Assembly: GCA_964454545.1 (NCBI GenBank)
Contig: CAYVTI010000002.1
Span: 30,725 to 94,724, forward strand
Length of the DNA: 64,000 nt
Reading direction: 5' to 3'
From: JABCZZ01 sp964454545
GTDB taxonomy: Bacteria > Pseudomonadota > Alphaproteobacteria > Rickettsiales > JABCZZ01
In this document: in pieces, positions 25,567-34,703 of the stretch
How positions within the stretch are numbered: position 1 is the stretch's first letter
Layout of the letters: every line of letters starts with the position of its first letter
Translations under genes and position numbers: made by a program
The notes under the pieces: generated by a model
Told to the model about the DNA's origin: nothing
The model's input: only the letters and a program-made list of their open reading frames with translations
Databases searched by the model: none

Positions 25567-25624
25567 GGTGTCGGGGATCAGGTGTCAGCTTTCGGCTGAC
25601 GCCCGGCGCCTGATCCCTGAAACC
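25567..25624. repeat. Inverted repeat between methyltransferase and nuoI
   Basis: GGTGTCGGGGATCAGGTG on the left pairs with the inverted copy GCGCCTGATCCCTGAAACC on the right; inside, GTCAGC and GCTGAC close a small loop (TTTCG). It lies 21 bases after the methyltransferase stop and 12 bases before the nuoI start, so it fills the whole spacer. It may serve as a terminator or be a member of the intergenic element set. Confidence 0.7.
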
Positions 25625-25636
25625 TTCTATTGAGCT

Positions 25637-26212
25637 ATGATAATGGTATTAAAAGCATACAGAACCATCCGCAGTTTCTTCCTTTTCGAGATGTTCTCGG
25701 GTCTTGCCATGACGCTCCGGTATTTTTTCAAGAAGCCGGTCACGATAAATTATCCGTATGAAAAGGGGCCTTTAAGCCCGCGNNNNNNNNNNATGCGCTA
25801 TTTCTTCAAGCCGCAGGCGACGCTGAACTATCCGTTTGAAAAGGGCCGGCTGTCGCCGCGTTTCCGCGGCGAGCATGCGCTGCGCCGCTATCCCAACGGC
25901 GAGGAACGCTGCATCGCCTGCAAGCTGTGCGAAGCCATCTGCCCGGCACAGTGTATTACGATTGAGGCGGCCGTGCGCGAGGACGGCTCCAGGCGCACGA
26001 CCCGTTACGACATCGATATGACGAAATGCATCTATTGCGGTTTCTGCCAGGAAGCCTGCCCGGTGGACGCGATTGTCGAAGGCCCGAATTTTGAATTCGC
26101 CACCGAGACGCGTGAAGAGCTCTTTTACAATAAAGAAAAGCTTCTTGATAACGGCGACCGCTGGGAGCTCGCTATCGCTGCCAACCTGAAGGCTGACGCC
26201 GCCTATCGATAG
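25637..26212 (+). CDS. nuoI: NADH-quinone oxidoreductase subunit I (interrupted by assembly gap)
   Basis: A ferredoxin-like complex I subunit with two [4Fe-4S] clusters: CIACKLCEAICPAQC and CIYCGFCQEACPVDA, both complete. The Ns sit within the N-terminal part. Before the Ns the frame reads MTLRYFFKKPVTINYPYEKGP; after the Ns it reads MRYFFKPQATLNYPFEKGR, which is the same segment in a different version. So the apparent 191-residue protein contains a duplicated stretch of about 23 residues. The true length should be about 160-165. The functional gene is real but this joint is unreliable. Confidence 0.85.
   Translation: MIMVLKAYRTIRSFFLFEMFSGLAMTLRYFFKKPVTINYPYEKGPLSPXXXXMRYFFKPQATLNYPFEKGRLSPRFRGEHALRRYPNGEERCIACKLCEAICPAQCITIEAAVREDGSRRTTRYDIDMTKCIYCGFCQEACPVDAIVEGPNFEFATETREELFYNKEKLLDNGDRWELAIAANLKADAAYR
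25783..25792. other. Assembly gap (10 Ns)
   Basis: Ten Ns in nuoI, the usual placeholder for a scaffold join. The flanks repeat the same coding segment with roughly a quarter to a third of bases different, so the joined contigs overlap without being identical. Confidence 0.98.
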
Positions 26213-26258
26213 AACCTGTACAGATGCAATCCGCCTCCGCTAATGTTCCGGTGCGATT

Positions 26259-26307
26259 ACCCGCTTTCTATCCGTTATGCCCGTCAGGCAATGTTGCGCA
26301 AGCGGGT
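26259..26307 (+). terminator. Hairpin after nuoI, possible terminator
   Basis: ACCCGCTT (26259-26266) pairs with AAGCGGGT (26300-26307), with a smaller GCCCGTCAGGC hairpin inside the loop and AAAAAT after. The U-run needed on the plus strand is missing, and the A-run would suit neither gene well, so the role as a terminator is only tentative. Confidence 0.35.
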
Positions 26308-26364
26308 AAAAATACCGTTGCATAATTGACGGCGAAAAGGCAAATTAACGAATCTTAATCCGCA

Positions 26365-28836
26365 GTGCAGAATTCAGTCAAGGTAGCGATCTTGGTAAAG
26401 CGACTCCCCCCATATGCAACGCCGTTTACGGTTTTTTTTGCCGCCGCGCTTTGCCTTGGCGGAAAGGCGATTGCGCTCGAGGGAGAATATGCCGGAGTTT
26501 CCAAATCCCAGCCGGTCATGCTGACCGCGCAGGCCATAGGCTACGATGAGAAAACCGCCACCGCCATCGCGGTAGGCCACGTCGAGGTCGTGCAAGATGA
26601 TACCATCCTGCTTGCTGATCGCGTGACGTATGATCAGAACACGGGGGTGGTGCATGCGACCGGCAATGTCAGCGTGCTGGAGCCGAGCGGCGATGTATTG
26701 TTTGCGAAAGATGCCGTGCTAAGGCAATCGCTGGAAAAAGGCGTGGTCACGGAGTTCCGCGCGCGCTTGAGCGACAATTCCGTATTCGCGGCGTGCGAGG
26801 CTAAGAAACTTAGCAAGAACGTCACTCAGCTGACGCATGCGGTATACTCGCCGTGTAACGTGTGCGCAGCGCAAGCGGGGGCAAAGGAAGAGGCGCCTTT
26901 ATGGCAGATGAAGGCGGAGAAGGTTACCATCGATGAAGACGCCCAGAAAGTCCGGTACCAGAACGCTTTCATGGATGTCTACGGCATGCCGGTGCTTTAC
27001 ACGCCGTATTTTTCCCATCCCACTCCGGACGCGCCGAGCCAGTCCGGCCTGCTGATGCCGCAATATTATCATTCCACCGCACTCGGCAACGTTGTAAAGC
27101 AGCCGGTTTATGTCAGCATCGCCCCTAACATGGATATGACGGTTACTCCCTGGTATATCAGCGGCGAGAACAGCCCGCTTATCCAGGGGGAATTCCGGCA
27201 TCTTACCGAAAACGCCTTCTATGAAATTCACGGCGCGTTCATAGATGCCTTTAACCGCGATGCGGCCGGAAACATTACCACGGGTACCGAGAAACGCGGT
27301 TATGTCGATGCGCACGGAGGCATGAAACTGAGCGAGCATTGGAATGCGGGGGTAGATCTTGAGCACGCCAGTGACGACACCTTCCTTGCCCTCTATGGAA
27401 TCGGTTGGCAGGACATGCTTACATCCCGTCTCTATGCCGAGCGCATTGAGGATCGTGATTATGCGGTAGTGCAGGCGCTGGCGTTCCAGGGATTGCAGCC
27501 GCAGGACATTGCCAGCCAGTCGCCCTACATATTGCCGCAGGCGAACCTGCATCTGGAGAGCGCACCGATGGTGGCGCATTCTCGCCTTGCCCTGGATAGC
27601 AGCGCGCTGGTGCTGGAACGTCAGGAAGGCGATAACGATCAGAGGATTTCAAGCACCGTGAGCTGGAGGTTGCCCTATATTACCAGGGACGGGCAGGTGA
27701 TAGAGGCCAAGGCGAGCCTGCGCGGTGACGCATATCATGTGACCAACCAGACGGTAAACGCGACAACCGGGGAGATCTTCAACGGCGATACCGGCAGGAT
27801 CATTCCTGAGATCGATCTCGACTGGCGCTATCCATTCGTAAACCGTTTTGGGAAAGGGCAGAGCGTTACGCTGGCGCCTGTAGTTGAGCTGGCTGCCAGT
27901 CCGAACCTGCATATGTCTAGCAATATCCCCAACGAAGATAGCCAGGTGGCGGAGTTGAGTAATGTCAACCTGTTCTCCCCCGATCGGTTTGCCGGACTGG
28001 ATCAAGTGGAGTCCGGCCTGCGCGGTACGTACGGCATGCGCGGCCAGTTGCAGTTTGCAGATGAAAAATATCTCGAATGGCTGCTGGGCGAAGCCTACCA
28101 GCAGAATCAAAAGAGCCCTTTTCCGATAGAGGATTCGGCGGAATCGCATTTCTCCGATTATATCGGGCGGCTGGCGATGCGCTATAAATGGTTTGACGCT
28201 TCTTATGCCATGCGCCTGGATCGCAATACGCTGACGCCCATCAGCAATGAAGTCCGTTCCACGTTCAGCCTGAAGCCCCTCACCCTTTCGGCCAATTATA
28301 TCGATCTGCGCAACGAGCCGCTGTTTGGCGACCGCAAGGAAATTTTCGGCGATGCCGGGATCGACCTGACACGTCACTGGGTATGGAGCATCTATGGACG
28401 TAAGGATTTGGGCAGCAGCACGACAACTTCCAATTCGACAGCAGTATCCACGCTTGCCGCGCTCAACCTGCTTACCCCTACCAACGGCACGGTGGGACTG
28501 GGCACCGGTCTCACCTTCCACAACGAATGTATGGTGGTGACCAGCAGCCTCGCACGCACTTACATTACCCAGCAGGACGTCAGGCCGTCCACGACCGTAT
28601 CGGTTATGGTCATACTGAAGAATTTCGGCGCTGCTGATGCCGGCAGCGCGCCGTCCGCCGGGAATATTGCTCCGGGAACCGAAAAGATCGCTACTCAAAA
28701 CGGTACAAGTAATGTAGATATAGCGACTGCCCCGGATACGGATATAAATAACACTATAAACAACGCGCCCTATACCGGCGGCCAGAAGCTTTTTGACGAG
28801 CCTGCCGCATCTACGGGCGGCTTGCAGCAATTCTGA
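26365..28836 (+). CDS. lptD: LPS-assembly protein LptD
   Basis: The outer-membrane translocon that inserts lipopolysaccharide. After a hydrophobic signal region (about residues 10-38, ending KAIALEG), the jellyroll part has repeated AIGHVEVVQDD- and VVHATGNVSVLE-like strands, then the barrel starts near PYFSHPTP. C-terminal residues about 735-823 are low-complexity, rich in Thr, Ala and Asn, ending in Phe. The length of 823 is normal. The start is uncertain: GTG at 26365 has no ribosome-binding site, and a TTG at 26395 would also leave a signal peptide. Followed by surA, whose product helps fold it. Confidence 0.9.
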   Translation: MQNSVKVAILVKRLPPYATPFTVFFAAALCLGGKAIALEGEYAGVSKSQPVMLTAQAIGYDEKTATAIAVGHVEVVQDDTILLADRVTYDQNTGVVHATGNVSVLEPSGDVLFAKDAVLRQSLEKGVVTEFRARLSDNSVFAACEAKKLSKNVTQLTHAVYSPCNVCAAQAGAKEEAPLWQMKAEKVTIDEDAQKVRYQNAFMDVYGMPVLYTPYFSHPTPDAPSQSGLLMPQYYHSTALGNVVKQPVYVSIAPNMDMTVTPWYISGENSPLIQGEFRHLTENAFYEIHGAFIDAFNRDAAGNITTGTEKRGYVDAHGGMKLSEHWNAGVDLEHASDDTFLALYGIGWQDMLTSRLYAERIEDRDYAVVQALAFQGLQPQDIASQSPYILPQANLHLESAPMVAHSRLALDSSALVLERQEGDNDQRISSTVSWRLPYITRDGQVIEAKASLRGDAYHVTNQTVNATTGEIFNGDTGRIIPEIDLDWRYPFVNRFGKGQSVTLAPVVELAASPNLHMSSNIPNEDSQVAELSNVNLFSPDRFAGLDQVESGLRGTYGMRGQLQFADEKYLEWLLGEAYQQNQKSPFPIEDSAESHFSDYIGRLAMRYKWFDASYAMRLDRNTLTPISNEVRSTFSLKPLTLSANYIDLRNEPLFGDRKEIFGDAGIDLTRHWVWSIYGRKDLGSSTTTSNSTAVSTLAALNLLTPTNGTVGLGTGLTFHNECMVVTSSLARTYITQQDVRPSTTVSVMVILKNFGAADAGSAPSAGNIAPGTEKIATQNGTSNVDIATAPDTDINNTINNAPYTGGQKLFDEPAASTGGLQQF

Positions 28837-28846
28837 GAGGATGGAC

Positions 28847-30166
28847 ATGACTCGCGTAATTATGGTGATTCTGACGGTTTTTCTCGCGGCTTCCGCCTTT
28901 GCGGCAGAGGATACGGTGAAAGTGGTGGCGGTCGTCGGCGATCAGGTCATATCGTCGATTGATCTGGATGATCGCATGTCTCTGGTCATGGCTACCACCG
29001 GCATACCGGATGCGCCTGAAACCCGTGCGCGGCTTATTCCCCAGGTGCTGCACCAGCTGGTTGATGAGAAGCTGCAGATGCAGGATGCGGCCGCGAATAA
29101 CATCACGATCAGTGATGAGAAGCTGCATGAAATGCTTGCGAAGATAGAAAAGCAGAACGGCAAGCCGCCGGGAAGTCTTGAGCAGTTCATTGAAAGCAGG
29201 GGCGTTTCCAAAAATTCCTTTTTTGCGCAGATACGCGCACAGGCGGCATGGGCGGAAATCATCGGCAAAAAGATCCGGCCGAGAATCAAGGTGAGCGATC
29301 AGGAAGTGGCGCGCTATGTGGTAAAGCACAAGGTCGTGCCCGGCGACAATCAACAGGATAAAGAGGTCTTTATAGCCACCATAGTCCTGCCGGTGGATTC
29401 CCCGCGCAATGAAACATCCGTGCGCAAGGTCGCGGACAAGCTTTACGAAGAAATCCGCGCAGGCGTGAAATTTGACGCGGTAGCGGGGCAGTTCTCGTCT
29501 CTGGGCAGCAGCAAGGCCGCCGATCCCTTCTGGGTGGAAATGGGCCAGCTGGATCCGGCGATAGCTGCAGCGCTTGCCAGGATTGCGAAAGGCGGAATTA
29601 CGGAACCGGTCAAGACGGAGAACGGCTACCAGATTATAAAGCTGGTGGATATGCGCGTAAAACCGGGTGAAACGGACGCCGCTGAAGCCGGTGCGGACCC
29701 TAAATCCCGTATGGAGCTGGCCTTCAGGCAGGTCATCATCAGCCCGAAAGCAGGGGCAAAAAATAACGATGCTGGAAGCCAGATGAAAATCGCAAAAGAA
29801 ATGGCCGCCCAGCGCGGATGGTGTAAAGAGAAAGCGCTGCCGTCTGCAGCCGCGTCTCAGGATATGGACGTAAAAGAATCCTTTATCCGCCGTATTTCCA
29901 CGGATGTGCCGGATAAATTGCGCGATATTCTGGCGGGCATGAAAGTGGGAGGCGTTTCGGAACCCATGCCGACCCCGGAAGGCGTAAGGCTTTTTGCGTT
30001 GTGCGAACGCACGGAACTGCCGCCTGAGAAACCGGCTGAAAAGGCGCAGGCGGTACCGGACGAGGTGGCGCGGCAAGAGATTTATACGGAAAAACTGGAA
30101 CTTGAAGCGCAGAAATACATGCGTAACCTGAGAAGAGACGCGTTTATAGAACTGCGCGGGTTATAA
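28847..30166 (+). CDS. surA: Periplasmic chaperone/peptidyl-prolyl isomerase SurA
   Basis: Folds outer-membrane proteins, including LptD, which is coded just upstream. The start is the ATG at 28847, with AGAGG six bases before; the ATG at 28841 is too close. A signal peptide runs to SAFAAED. The N-terminal SurA_N domain begins VVAVVGDQVISSIDLDDRM; one parvulin domain covers about residues 170-280 (KGGITEPVKTENGYQIIKL), and a second, degenerate one follows near 300-400. Length about 440 residues. The lptD-surA pair is a common order, though pdxA and ksgA that often follow are replaced by rlmE. Confidence 0.92.
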   Translation: MTRVIMVILTVFLAASAFAAEDTVKVVAVVGDQVISSIDLDDRMSLVMATTGIPDAPETRARLIPQVLHQLVDEKLQMQDAAANNITISDEKLHEMLAKIEKQNGKPPGSLEQFIESRGVSKNSFFAQIRAQAAWAEIIGKKIRPRIKVSDQEVARYVVKHKVVPGDNQQDKEVFIATIVLPVDSPRNETSVRKVADKLYEEIRAGVKFDAVAGQFSSLGSSKAADPFWVEMGQLDPAIAAALARIAKGGITEPVKTENGYQIIKLVDMRVKPGETDAAEAGADPKSRMELAFRQVIISPKAGAKNNDAGSQMKIAKEMAAQRGWCKEKALPSAAASQDMDVKESFIRRISTDVPDKLRDILAGMKVGGVSEPMPTPEGVRLFALCERTELPPEKPAEKAQAVPDEVARQEIYTEKLELEAQKYMRNLRRDAFIELRGL

Positions 30167-30173
30167 TTTTACT

Positions 30174-30845
30174 ATGACTAAAAAATCATCAGGCAAATCG
30201 TCGCGCGGCATAGTGGTGCGCGTAAAAAGCGCCAGCGGGCGCAGCACGTCCTCCACGCGCTGGCTGCAGAGGCAGCTGAATGATCCTTATGTATCAAAGG
30301 CAAAAAGAGAAGGCTACCGCTCGCGCGCCGCCTATAAGCTGATTGAGCTCGATGAAAAATTCCATTTCCTCAAGGCGGGGAAGAAAATCGTCGATCTGGG
30401 CGCAGCGCCGGGCGGCTGGTCGCAGGTTGCGGTGCAAAAATGCGGCGAGGGCAATGTGGCAGGTATTGATCTGCTCGAAATCCCTCCTGTTCCGGGCGCT
30501 ATCCTGTTGCAGATGGATTTCATGGAGGATGCGGCGCCCGATGCCCTCAAAGCGCTCATGGGCAGGGCGGATATCGTGCTCTCTGATATGGCTCCCAATG
30601 CCTCAGGACAACCCGATTTGGATCATATGCGCATCTTGATACTGGTGGAAGCGGCGTTTGAATTCGCGGTTGAGGTGCTCAAGCCCGGCGGCGTTTTTGT
30701 CGCTAAAGTCTGGCAGGGGGGCACGGAGCACAAGCTGCTTGAGCGCATGAAAAAGAATTTTGCTGCAGTGCGGCATGCAAAACCCAAGGCTTCACGGCAG
30801 GATTCGGCGGAAACCTTCGTAGTGGCGACCGGGTTTAAAGGATAA
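30174..30845 (+). CDS. rlmE: 23S rRNA (uridine-2'-O-)-methyltransferase RlmE
   Basis: Methylates U2552 in the A-loop of 23S rRNA on the large subunit. The 223-residue protein has YRSRAAYKLIELDEK, the SAM motif VDLGAAPGGWSQ, the DMAPN motif and the C-terminal SRQDSAETFVVATGF, so the K-D-K-E catalytic set is present. The N-terminus is a basic, Ser-rich tail of about 25 residues. It lies seven bases after surA. Confidence 0.94.
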   Translation: MTKKSSGKSSRGIVVRVKSASGRSTSSTRWLQRQLNDPYVSKAKREGYRSRAAYKLIELDEKFHFLKAGKKIVDLGAAPGGWSQVAVQKCGEGNVAGIDLLEIPPVPGAILLQMDFMEDAAPDALKALMGRADIVLSDMAPNASGQPDLDHMRILILVEAAFEFAVEVLKPGGVFVAKVWQGGTEHKLLERMKKNFAAVRHAKPKASRQDSAETFVVATGFKG

Positions 30846-30866
30846 AAACTGTACTTTTTCCTGAAA

Positions 30867-31820
30867 ATGGCTAACATGCGCCGTATGACTGAAGAAAGCG
30901 CTCCCCAAATCAAGCTCGCAAGGCCTGCCTGGATCAAGGTGAAAGCCCCGGTTTCCGCCGAATACCAGGCGACGCGCGACGTCATACGCAGCCTGAAACT
31001 CAACACGGTCTGTGAAGAGGCGGCTTGCCCGAATATCGGCGAATGCTGGAGCAAGAAACATGCGACCGTCATGATCATGGGCGATACCTGCACCCGCGCC
31101 TGCGCGTTCTGCAACGTGAAGACCGGCGTGCCTGGCGCGCTCAACCCGCATGAGCCGGATAATCTTGCCGAAGCTATAGCGCGGCTGGAGCTGAGCCATG
31201 TCGTCGTTACCTCGGTGGATCGCGACGATTTGCCGGACGGCGGCGCAGCGCATTTTGCCGAATGCATCGCAAAAATCCGCCTGAAATCCCCGGACACCAC
31301 GATCGAAGTGCTGACGCCCGATTTCCTGCGCAAGGAGGCTTCCATTGCCGTGGTGACGAGGGCGCGGCCCGATGTCTATAACCACAATATCGAGACGGTG
31401 CCGAGGCTTTACAAGGCCATCCGTCCCGGAGCGCGTTATTTTAATTCCCTGCACCTGCTCAAGACCGTTAAGGAAATCGATCCTTCCATCTTTACTAAAT
31501 CGGGTCTTATGGTAGGGCTTGGCGAGGAGAAAGAGGAAGTGCTACAAGTGATGGACGATCTGCGAGCTGCCGATGTGGATTTTATCACTATCGGCCAGTA
31601 TCTTCAGCCTACGCCGGAGCATGCGAAAATCCAGTCCTACGTCAGTCTCGAGGATTTCGATTATTATGCGAGAATGGCGCGCGCCAAGGGGTTTCTGATG
31701 GCGGCGTCCAGCCCGCTCACCCGCTCTTCCTATCACGCGGGCGAAGATTTCGAAAAGATGAAGAAGGCGAGGGAATTCAAACTGGCGGCGCAGGCTCCCT
31801 TAAGCCATGCCGCGCTTTAA
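30867..31820 (+). CDS. lipA: Lipoyl synthase
   Basis: A radical SAM enzyme that inserts sulfur into octanoyl groups on E2 and H proteins. Both clusters are visible: auxiliary cluster CEEAACPNIGECW and radical SAM CTRACAFCNV, plus the terminal Ser ligand in RSSYHAGE. The 317-residue length is typical. Several ATGs lie near the start (30867, 30876, 30885); GCTAACATGCGCCGTATG has no clear ribosome-binding site. It overlaps truA by 14 bases. Confidence 0.95.
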   Translation: MANMRRMTEESAPQIKLARPAWIKVKAPVSAEYQATRDVIRSLKLNTVCEEAACPNIGECWSKKHATVMIMGDTCTRACAFCNVKTGVPGALNPHEPDNLAEAIARLELSHVVVTSVDRDDLPDGGAAHFAECIAKIRLKSPDTTIEVLTPDFLRKEASIAVVTRARPDVYNHNIETVPRLYKAIRPGARYFNSLHLLKTVKEIDPSIFTKSGLMVGLGEEKEEVLQVMDDLRAADVDFITIGQYLQPTPEHAKIQSYVSLEDFDYYARMARAKGFLMAASSPLTRSSYHAGEDFEKMKKAREFKLAAQAPLSHAAL

Positions 31821-32550
31821 GCTGACCATAGAGTATGACGGGACAGGGCTCGCAGGCTGGCAACGGCAGAAGGATTGCCCGACGATACAGGGACATCTGG
31901 AAGCGGCGGCAGAAAAACTTACCGGAAAATTTCAGGAAATAACGGCCGCCGGGCGTACGGACGCGGGCGTGCATGCGCTCGCGCAGGTGGCGCATATCGA
32001 TATCGAACGCGATATGACCAGCTATAGCGTCATGCACGGGCTTAACCACCACCTGCTGCCGCTTACCATGCAGATTGTGGTGACGGGCGCCGAGCAGGCA
32101 AGTGAGGATTTCCATGCCCGTTTTTCCGCGACGAAACGTTCCTATTTTTATCGCATCGTCAATCGCCAGGCGAGACTTGCCATCGACCTGAAACGGGCGT
32201 GGCATATCCCTGAAACACTCAATGATAGCGCAATGCGCGCCGCCGCACAACTTTTAGTTGGAATGCATGATTTTAACACCTTCCGCAGTAGCCAGTGCCA
32301 GTCGAAATCTCCCCTGAAAACCCTTGAAAAGCTGGATGTGGAACGCCGGGGGGAGGAAATTATTATAGTTGCGGAAGCGATTTCGTTCCTGCACCACCAG
32401 GTGCGTAACATGGTGGGCGCTTTGCGGTGCATAGGCAATGGAAAATGGACGCAGGCCGATCTGCTGGCGGCGCTTGCGGCCAGGGATCGCGCAAAAGGCG
32501 CGGAAACCGCTCCTGCGCAAGGATTATATCTCAGTAAAGTGCATTATTAA
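31807..32550 (+). CDS. truA: tRNA pseudouridine(38-40) synthase TruA
   Basis: Modifies uridines 38-40 in the anticodon arm of many tRNAs. The 247-residue protein has LTIEYDGTGLAGWQRQ, the catalytic Asp in AGRTDAGVHALAQ, and FLHHQVRNMVGALRCIG. The 5' end overlaps lipA by 14 bases. The spacer of 226 bases after it is AT-rich and contains the promoter region of the pilin genes. Confidence 0.95.
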   Translation: MPRFKLTIEYDGTGLAGWQRQKDCPTIQGHLEAAAEKLTGKFQEITAAGRTDAGVHALAQVAHIDIERDMTSYSVMHGLNHHLLPLTMQIVVTGAEQASEDFHARFSATKRSYFYRIVNRQARLAIDLKRAWHIPETLNDSAMRAAAQLLVGMHDFNTFRSSQCQSKSPLKTLEKLDVERRGEEIIIVAEAISFLHHQVRNMVGALRCIGNGKWTQADLLAALAARDRAKGAETAPAQGLYLSKVHY

Positions 32551-32776
32551 TGATTATTGTAAAAATTACTTATAATTGAAACAATTATGCAACAGTTCCT
32601 GGATTAAAATAAAATATGCGGAATACTGTTCTCATATTACTTTTTGTTTGATTATAAGATGTGCTAGAGGCATAAATATACTATTAATGTGCGACGCCCA
32701 AGAGTAAATTAACTATTGTTTTACCTTTGTGCACTAGACTGCAGATACGCAAAACCCAAACCTAAGGAGCAGGTGA

Positions 32777-33643
32777 ATGTCAGTACTGAACCCAAGCAGC
32801 ATAAGGAAGAGCGAAGACGGTTTCACCCTCATCGAGCTTTCCATCGTTTTAGTCATCATAGGCCTCATCGTCGGCGGCATCCTGACCGGCCAGGACCTGA
32901 TCAAGGCCGCAGAACAACGCGCTACGCTTGCCCAGATTGAAAAATATAACACCGCGGTGAATACCTTCCGCAATAAGTTCGGTGGCATACCAGGGGATTT
33001 GGCCGCAGGAACGGCGGCGAACTTTGGTCTTTATTCTCTCACTGCCGGCGCTCCGTGTGCTACGCTCGGTACCGCCGGATGTGAAGATGGCAACGGGCTT
33101 CTTGAGGGCGCTGGTGCCGGAGCTTTGGTATTCCAGGGCGAAACCGTATTGTTTTTCCGTCACCTGTCAGACGCCAATCTTATTGACGGCAGCTTTTCGG
33201 CGGTTGGTGCGGCAGCCGGCACAATAACAGCCAACGGCGCTATAGGAGCCGCTACTGGCCCTGGTGCGGTAAGCGGCTTGTTTCCCCTTGCTAAATTGGG
33301 CCGTGCCAATTTCATCTCGCCCGCTTCGGCAGGCGGCATAAATTACTATGTCATCTCCGGTATGGGCAGTTCGACGTTTAATATAAGCACTGGAGGTGCT
33401 GTTACGGCAGGCGCCACTAATAACCTTACTGCCCTTGAGTCCTATAGCATGGATAAGAAAGTGGATGACGGTCTTCCCGAAAGCGGTTCAGTAGTTGCGC
33501 TTGACGCAAGCAATGCCACAGGAACTGTGATAACCACGGGTGTAGCAACTGCTGCGACTGTTGCCACCTGCAATAGCGCTACGGCATACGCTGTTAACCC
33601 CGGGACCAGCCCTTCCTGTTCGTTGCGTTTCCGCTTTAACTAA
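32777..33643 (+). CDS. Type IV pilin-like (prepilin-type N-terminus) protein 1
   Basis: The N-terminus carries a short leader ending EDG, then FTLIELSIVLVIIGLIVGG, the class III signal peptide with Glu at position +5; the PilD-type peptidase would cleave after Gly16. A strong AAGGAGCAGGTGA site lies right before the ATG. The mature protein (about 270 residues) has a conserved helix (AAEQRATLAQIEKYNTAVNT) and a Gly/Ala/Thr-rich globular part with an almost fixed LESYSMDKKVDDGLP segment before a Cys pair and terminal FRFN. No pilus machinery genes are nearby. Function as a major or minor pilin or pseudopilin is not resolved. Confidence 0.85.
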   Translation: MSVLNPSSIRKSEDGFTLIELSIVLVIIGLIVGGILTGQDLIKAAEQRATLAQIEKYNTAVNTFRNKFGGIPGDLAAGTAANFGLYSLTAGAPCATLGTAGCEDGNGLLEGAGAGALVFQGETVLFFRHLSDANLIDGSFSAVGAAAGTITANGAIGAATGPGAVSGLFPLAKLGRANFISPASAGGINYYVISGMGSSTFNISTGGAVTAGATNNLTALESYSMDKKVDDGLPESGSVVALDASNATGTVITTGVATAATVATCNSATAYAVNPGTSPSCSLRFRFN

Positions 33644-33673
33644 TAGTGAACAATCAAGATAAGGATGCATAGA

Positions 33674-34579
33674 ATGTCAACATTACATACTAAAACTATC
33701 CAGTCTGCGAGGAAGCACGAAAGTGGTTTCACGCTTATCGAACTTTCCATCGTATTGGTCATCATAGGGCTAATCGTGGGAGGTATCCTTACAGGACAGG
33801 ACTTAATCAGGGCAGCGGAACAACGTGCAACCCTTGCCCAGATTGAAAAGTATAACACTGCGGTAAATACATTCCGTAATAAGTTCGGCGGTATTCCCGG
33901 TGACTTGCCATATTTAACCGCCAATAATTTTAACCTCATTCCGACCGCTGGTTCTCTTACGGCGGGCGGTGACGGTAACGGCGTGCTTCAGGACAATGCT
34001 GCTGGCGCTACCAATGCTGGTAACTTCGGTGGCGAGACTGCACTGTTCTGGGATCAATTATCCGTAGCTGGCTTAGTGGATGGTTCATGGGCTACCGCTA
34101 CAGCGATTACCGGGCTGGCGACCAGCAGCGGTACAACCATAAGTGCTGCTAGCACAACGGATCCGTGGAGTAACTGGATACCTACCGCAAAATTGGGTCG
34201 CGGTAACTATATCTATGCCTCTGCAGGCGCAGATAGCGTCAATTATTATTTAGTAGGAGGCATTGGCACTACGACCGTTGCAACCGGCGCTATCGCAGCA
34301 GGCTCTAATAACCTCAACCCGCTTGAGTCCTATAGCATGGACAAGAAAGTGGATGATGGCCTGCCTCTGACCGGCTCTGTTCAGGCAACCGATCTAACGG
34401 CTGGTGCCCAGACCGCAACTGTTGTCGCAAGCGCAGCAGGCGTGCCGACCGCTCCTAAATCGGCCGCTTCCGGTACCACATCTTGCGTCGTAAGCGGTGC
34501 AGGTGTTAACCAGTACCAGATCATCTCTACTTCTAATCCTACATCACCCAACTGTACTCTGCGGTTTAAATTTAACTAA
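33674..34579 (+). CDS. Type IV pilin-like protein 2 (tandem paralogue)
   Basis: A second copy with the same N-terminal half: the leader ends ESG before FTLIELSIVLVIIGLIVGG, and 56 of the first 60 mature residues look identical to protein 1. The globular part is diverged in the middle and conserved again at LESYSMDKKVDDGLPLTGSV and the CTLRFKFN end. The start is the ATG at 33674 (AAGG nine bases before), not the in-frame ATG at 33665. It follows protein 1 by 30 bases and is closed by a strong terminator, so both form one operon. Confidence 0.85.
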   Translation: MSTLHTKTIQSARKHESGFTLIELSIVLVIIGLIVGGILTGQDLIRAAEQRATLAQIEKYNTAVNTFRNKFGGIPGDLPYLTANNFNLIPTAGSLTAGGDGNGVLQDNAAGATNAGNFGGETALFWDQLSVAGLVDGSWATATAITGLATSSGTTISAASTTDPWSNWIPTAKLGRGNYIYASAGADSVNYYLVGGIGTTTVATGAIAAGSNNLNPLESYSMDKKVDDGLPLTGSVQATDLTAGAQTATVVASAAGVPTAPKSAASGTTSCVVSGAGVNQYQIISTSNPTSPNCTLRFKFN

Positions 34580-34607
34580 CTGCAATCCGTAGTTTACGGA
34601 GAAACTT

Positions 34608-34631
34608 AATACCCCGCTCCGGCGGGGTATT
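34608..34631 (+). terminator. Rho-independent terminator after the pilin pair
   Basis: AATACCCCGC (34608-34617) pairs perfectly with GCGGGGTATT (34622-34631) across loop TCCG, followed by TTTTGGTTTT. This is a clear intrinsic terminator that separates the pilin operon from lysK. Confidence 0.9.
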
Positions 34632-34703
34632 TTTTGGTTTTATAATTGCGTTTTATGCCTTATAAAGGCTGCTCTTTATGAATAGAATGGCGTTTGAAAC
34701 CAT

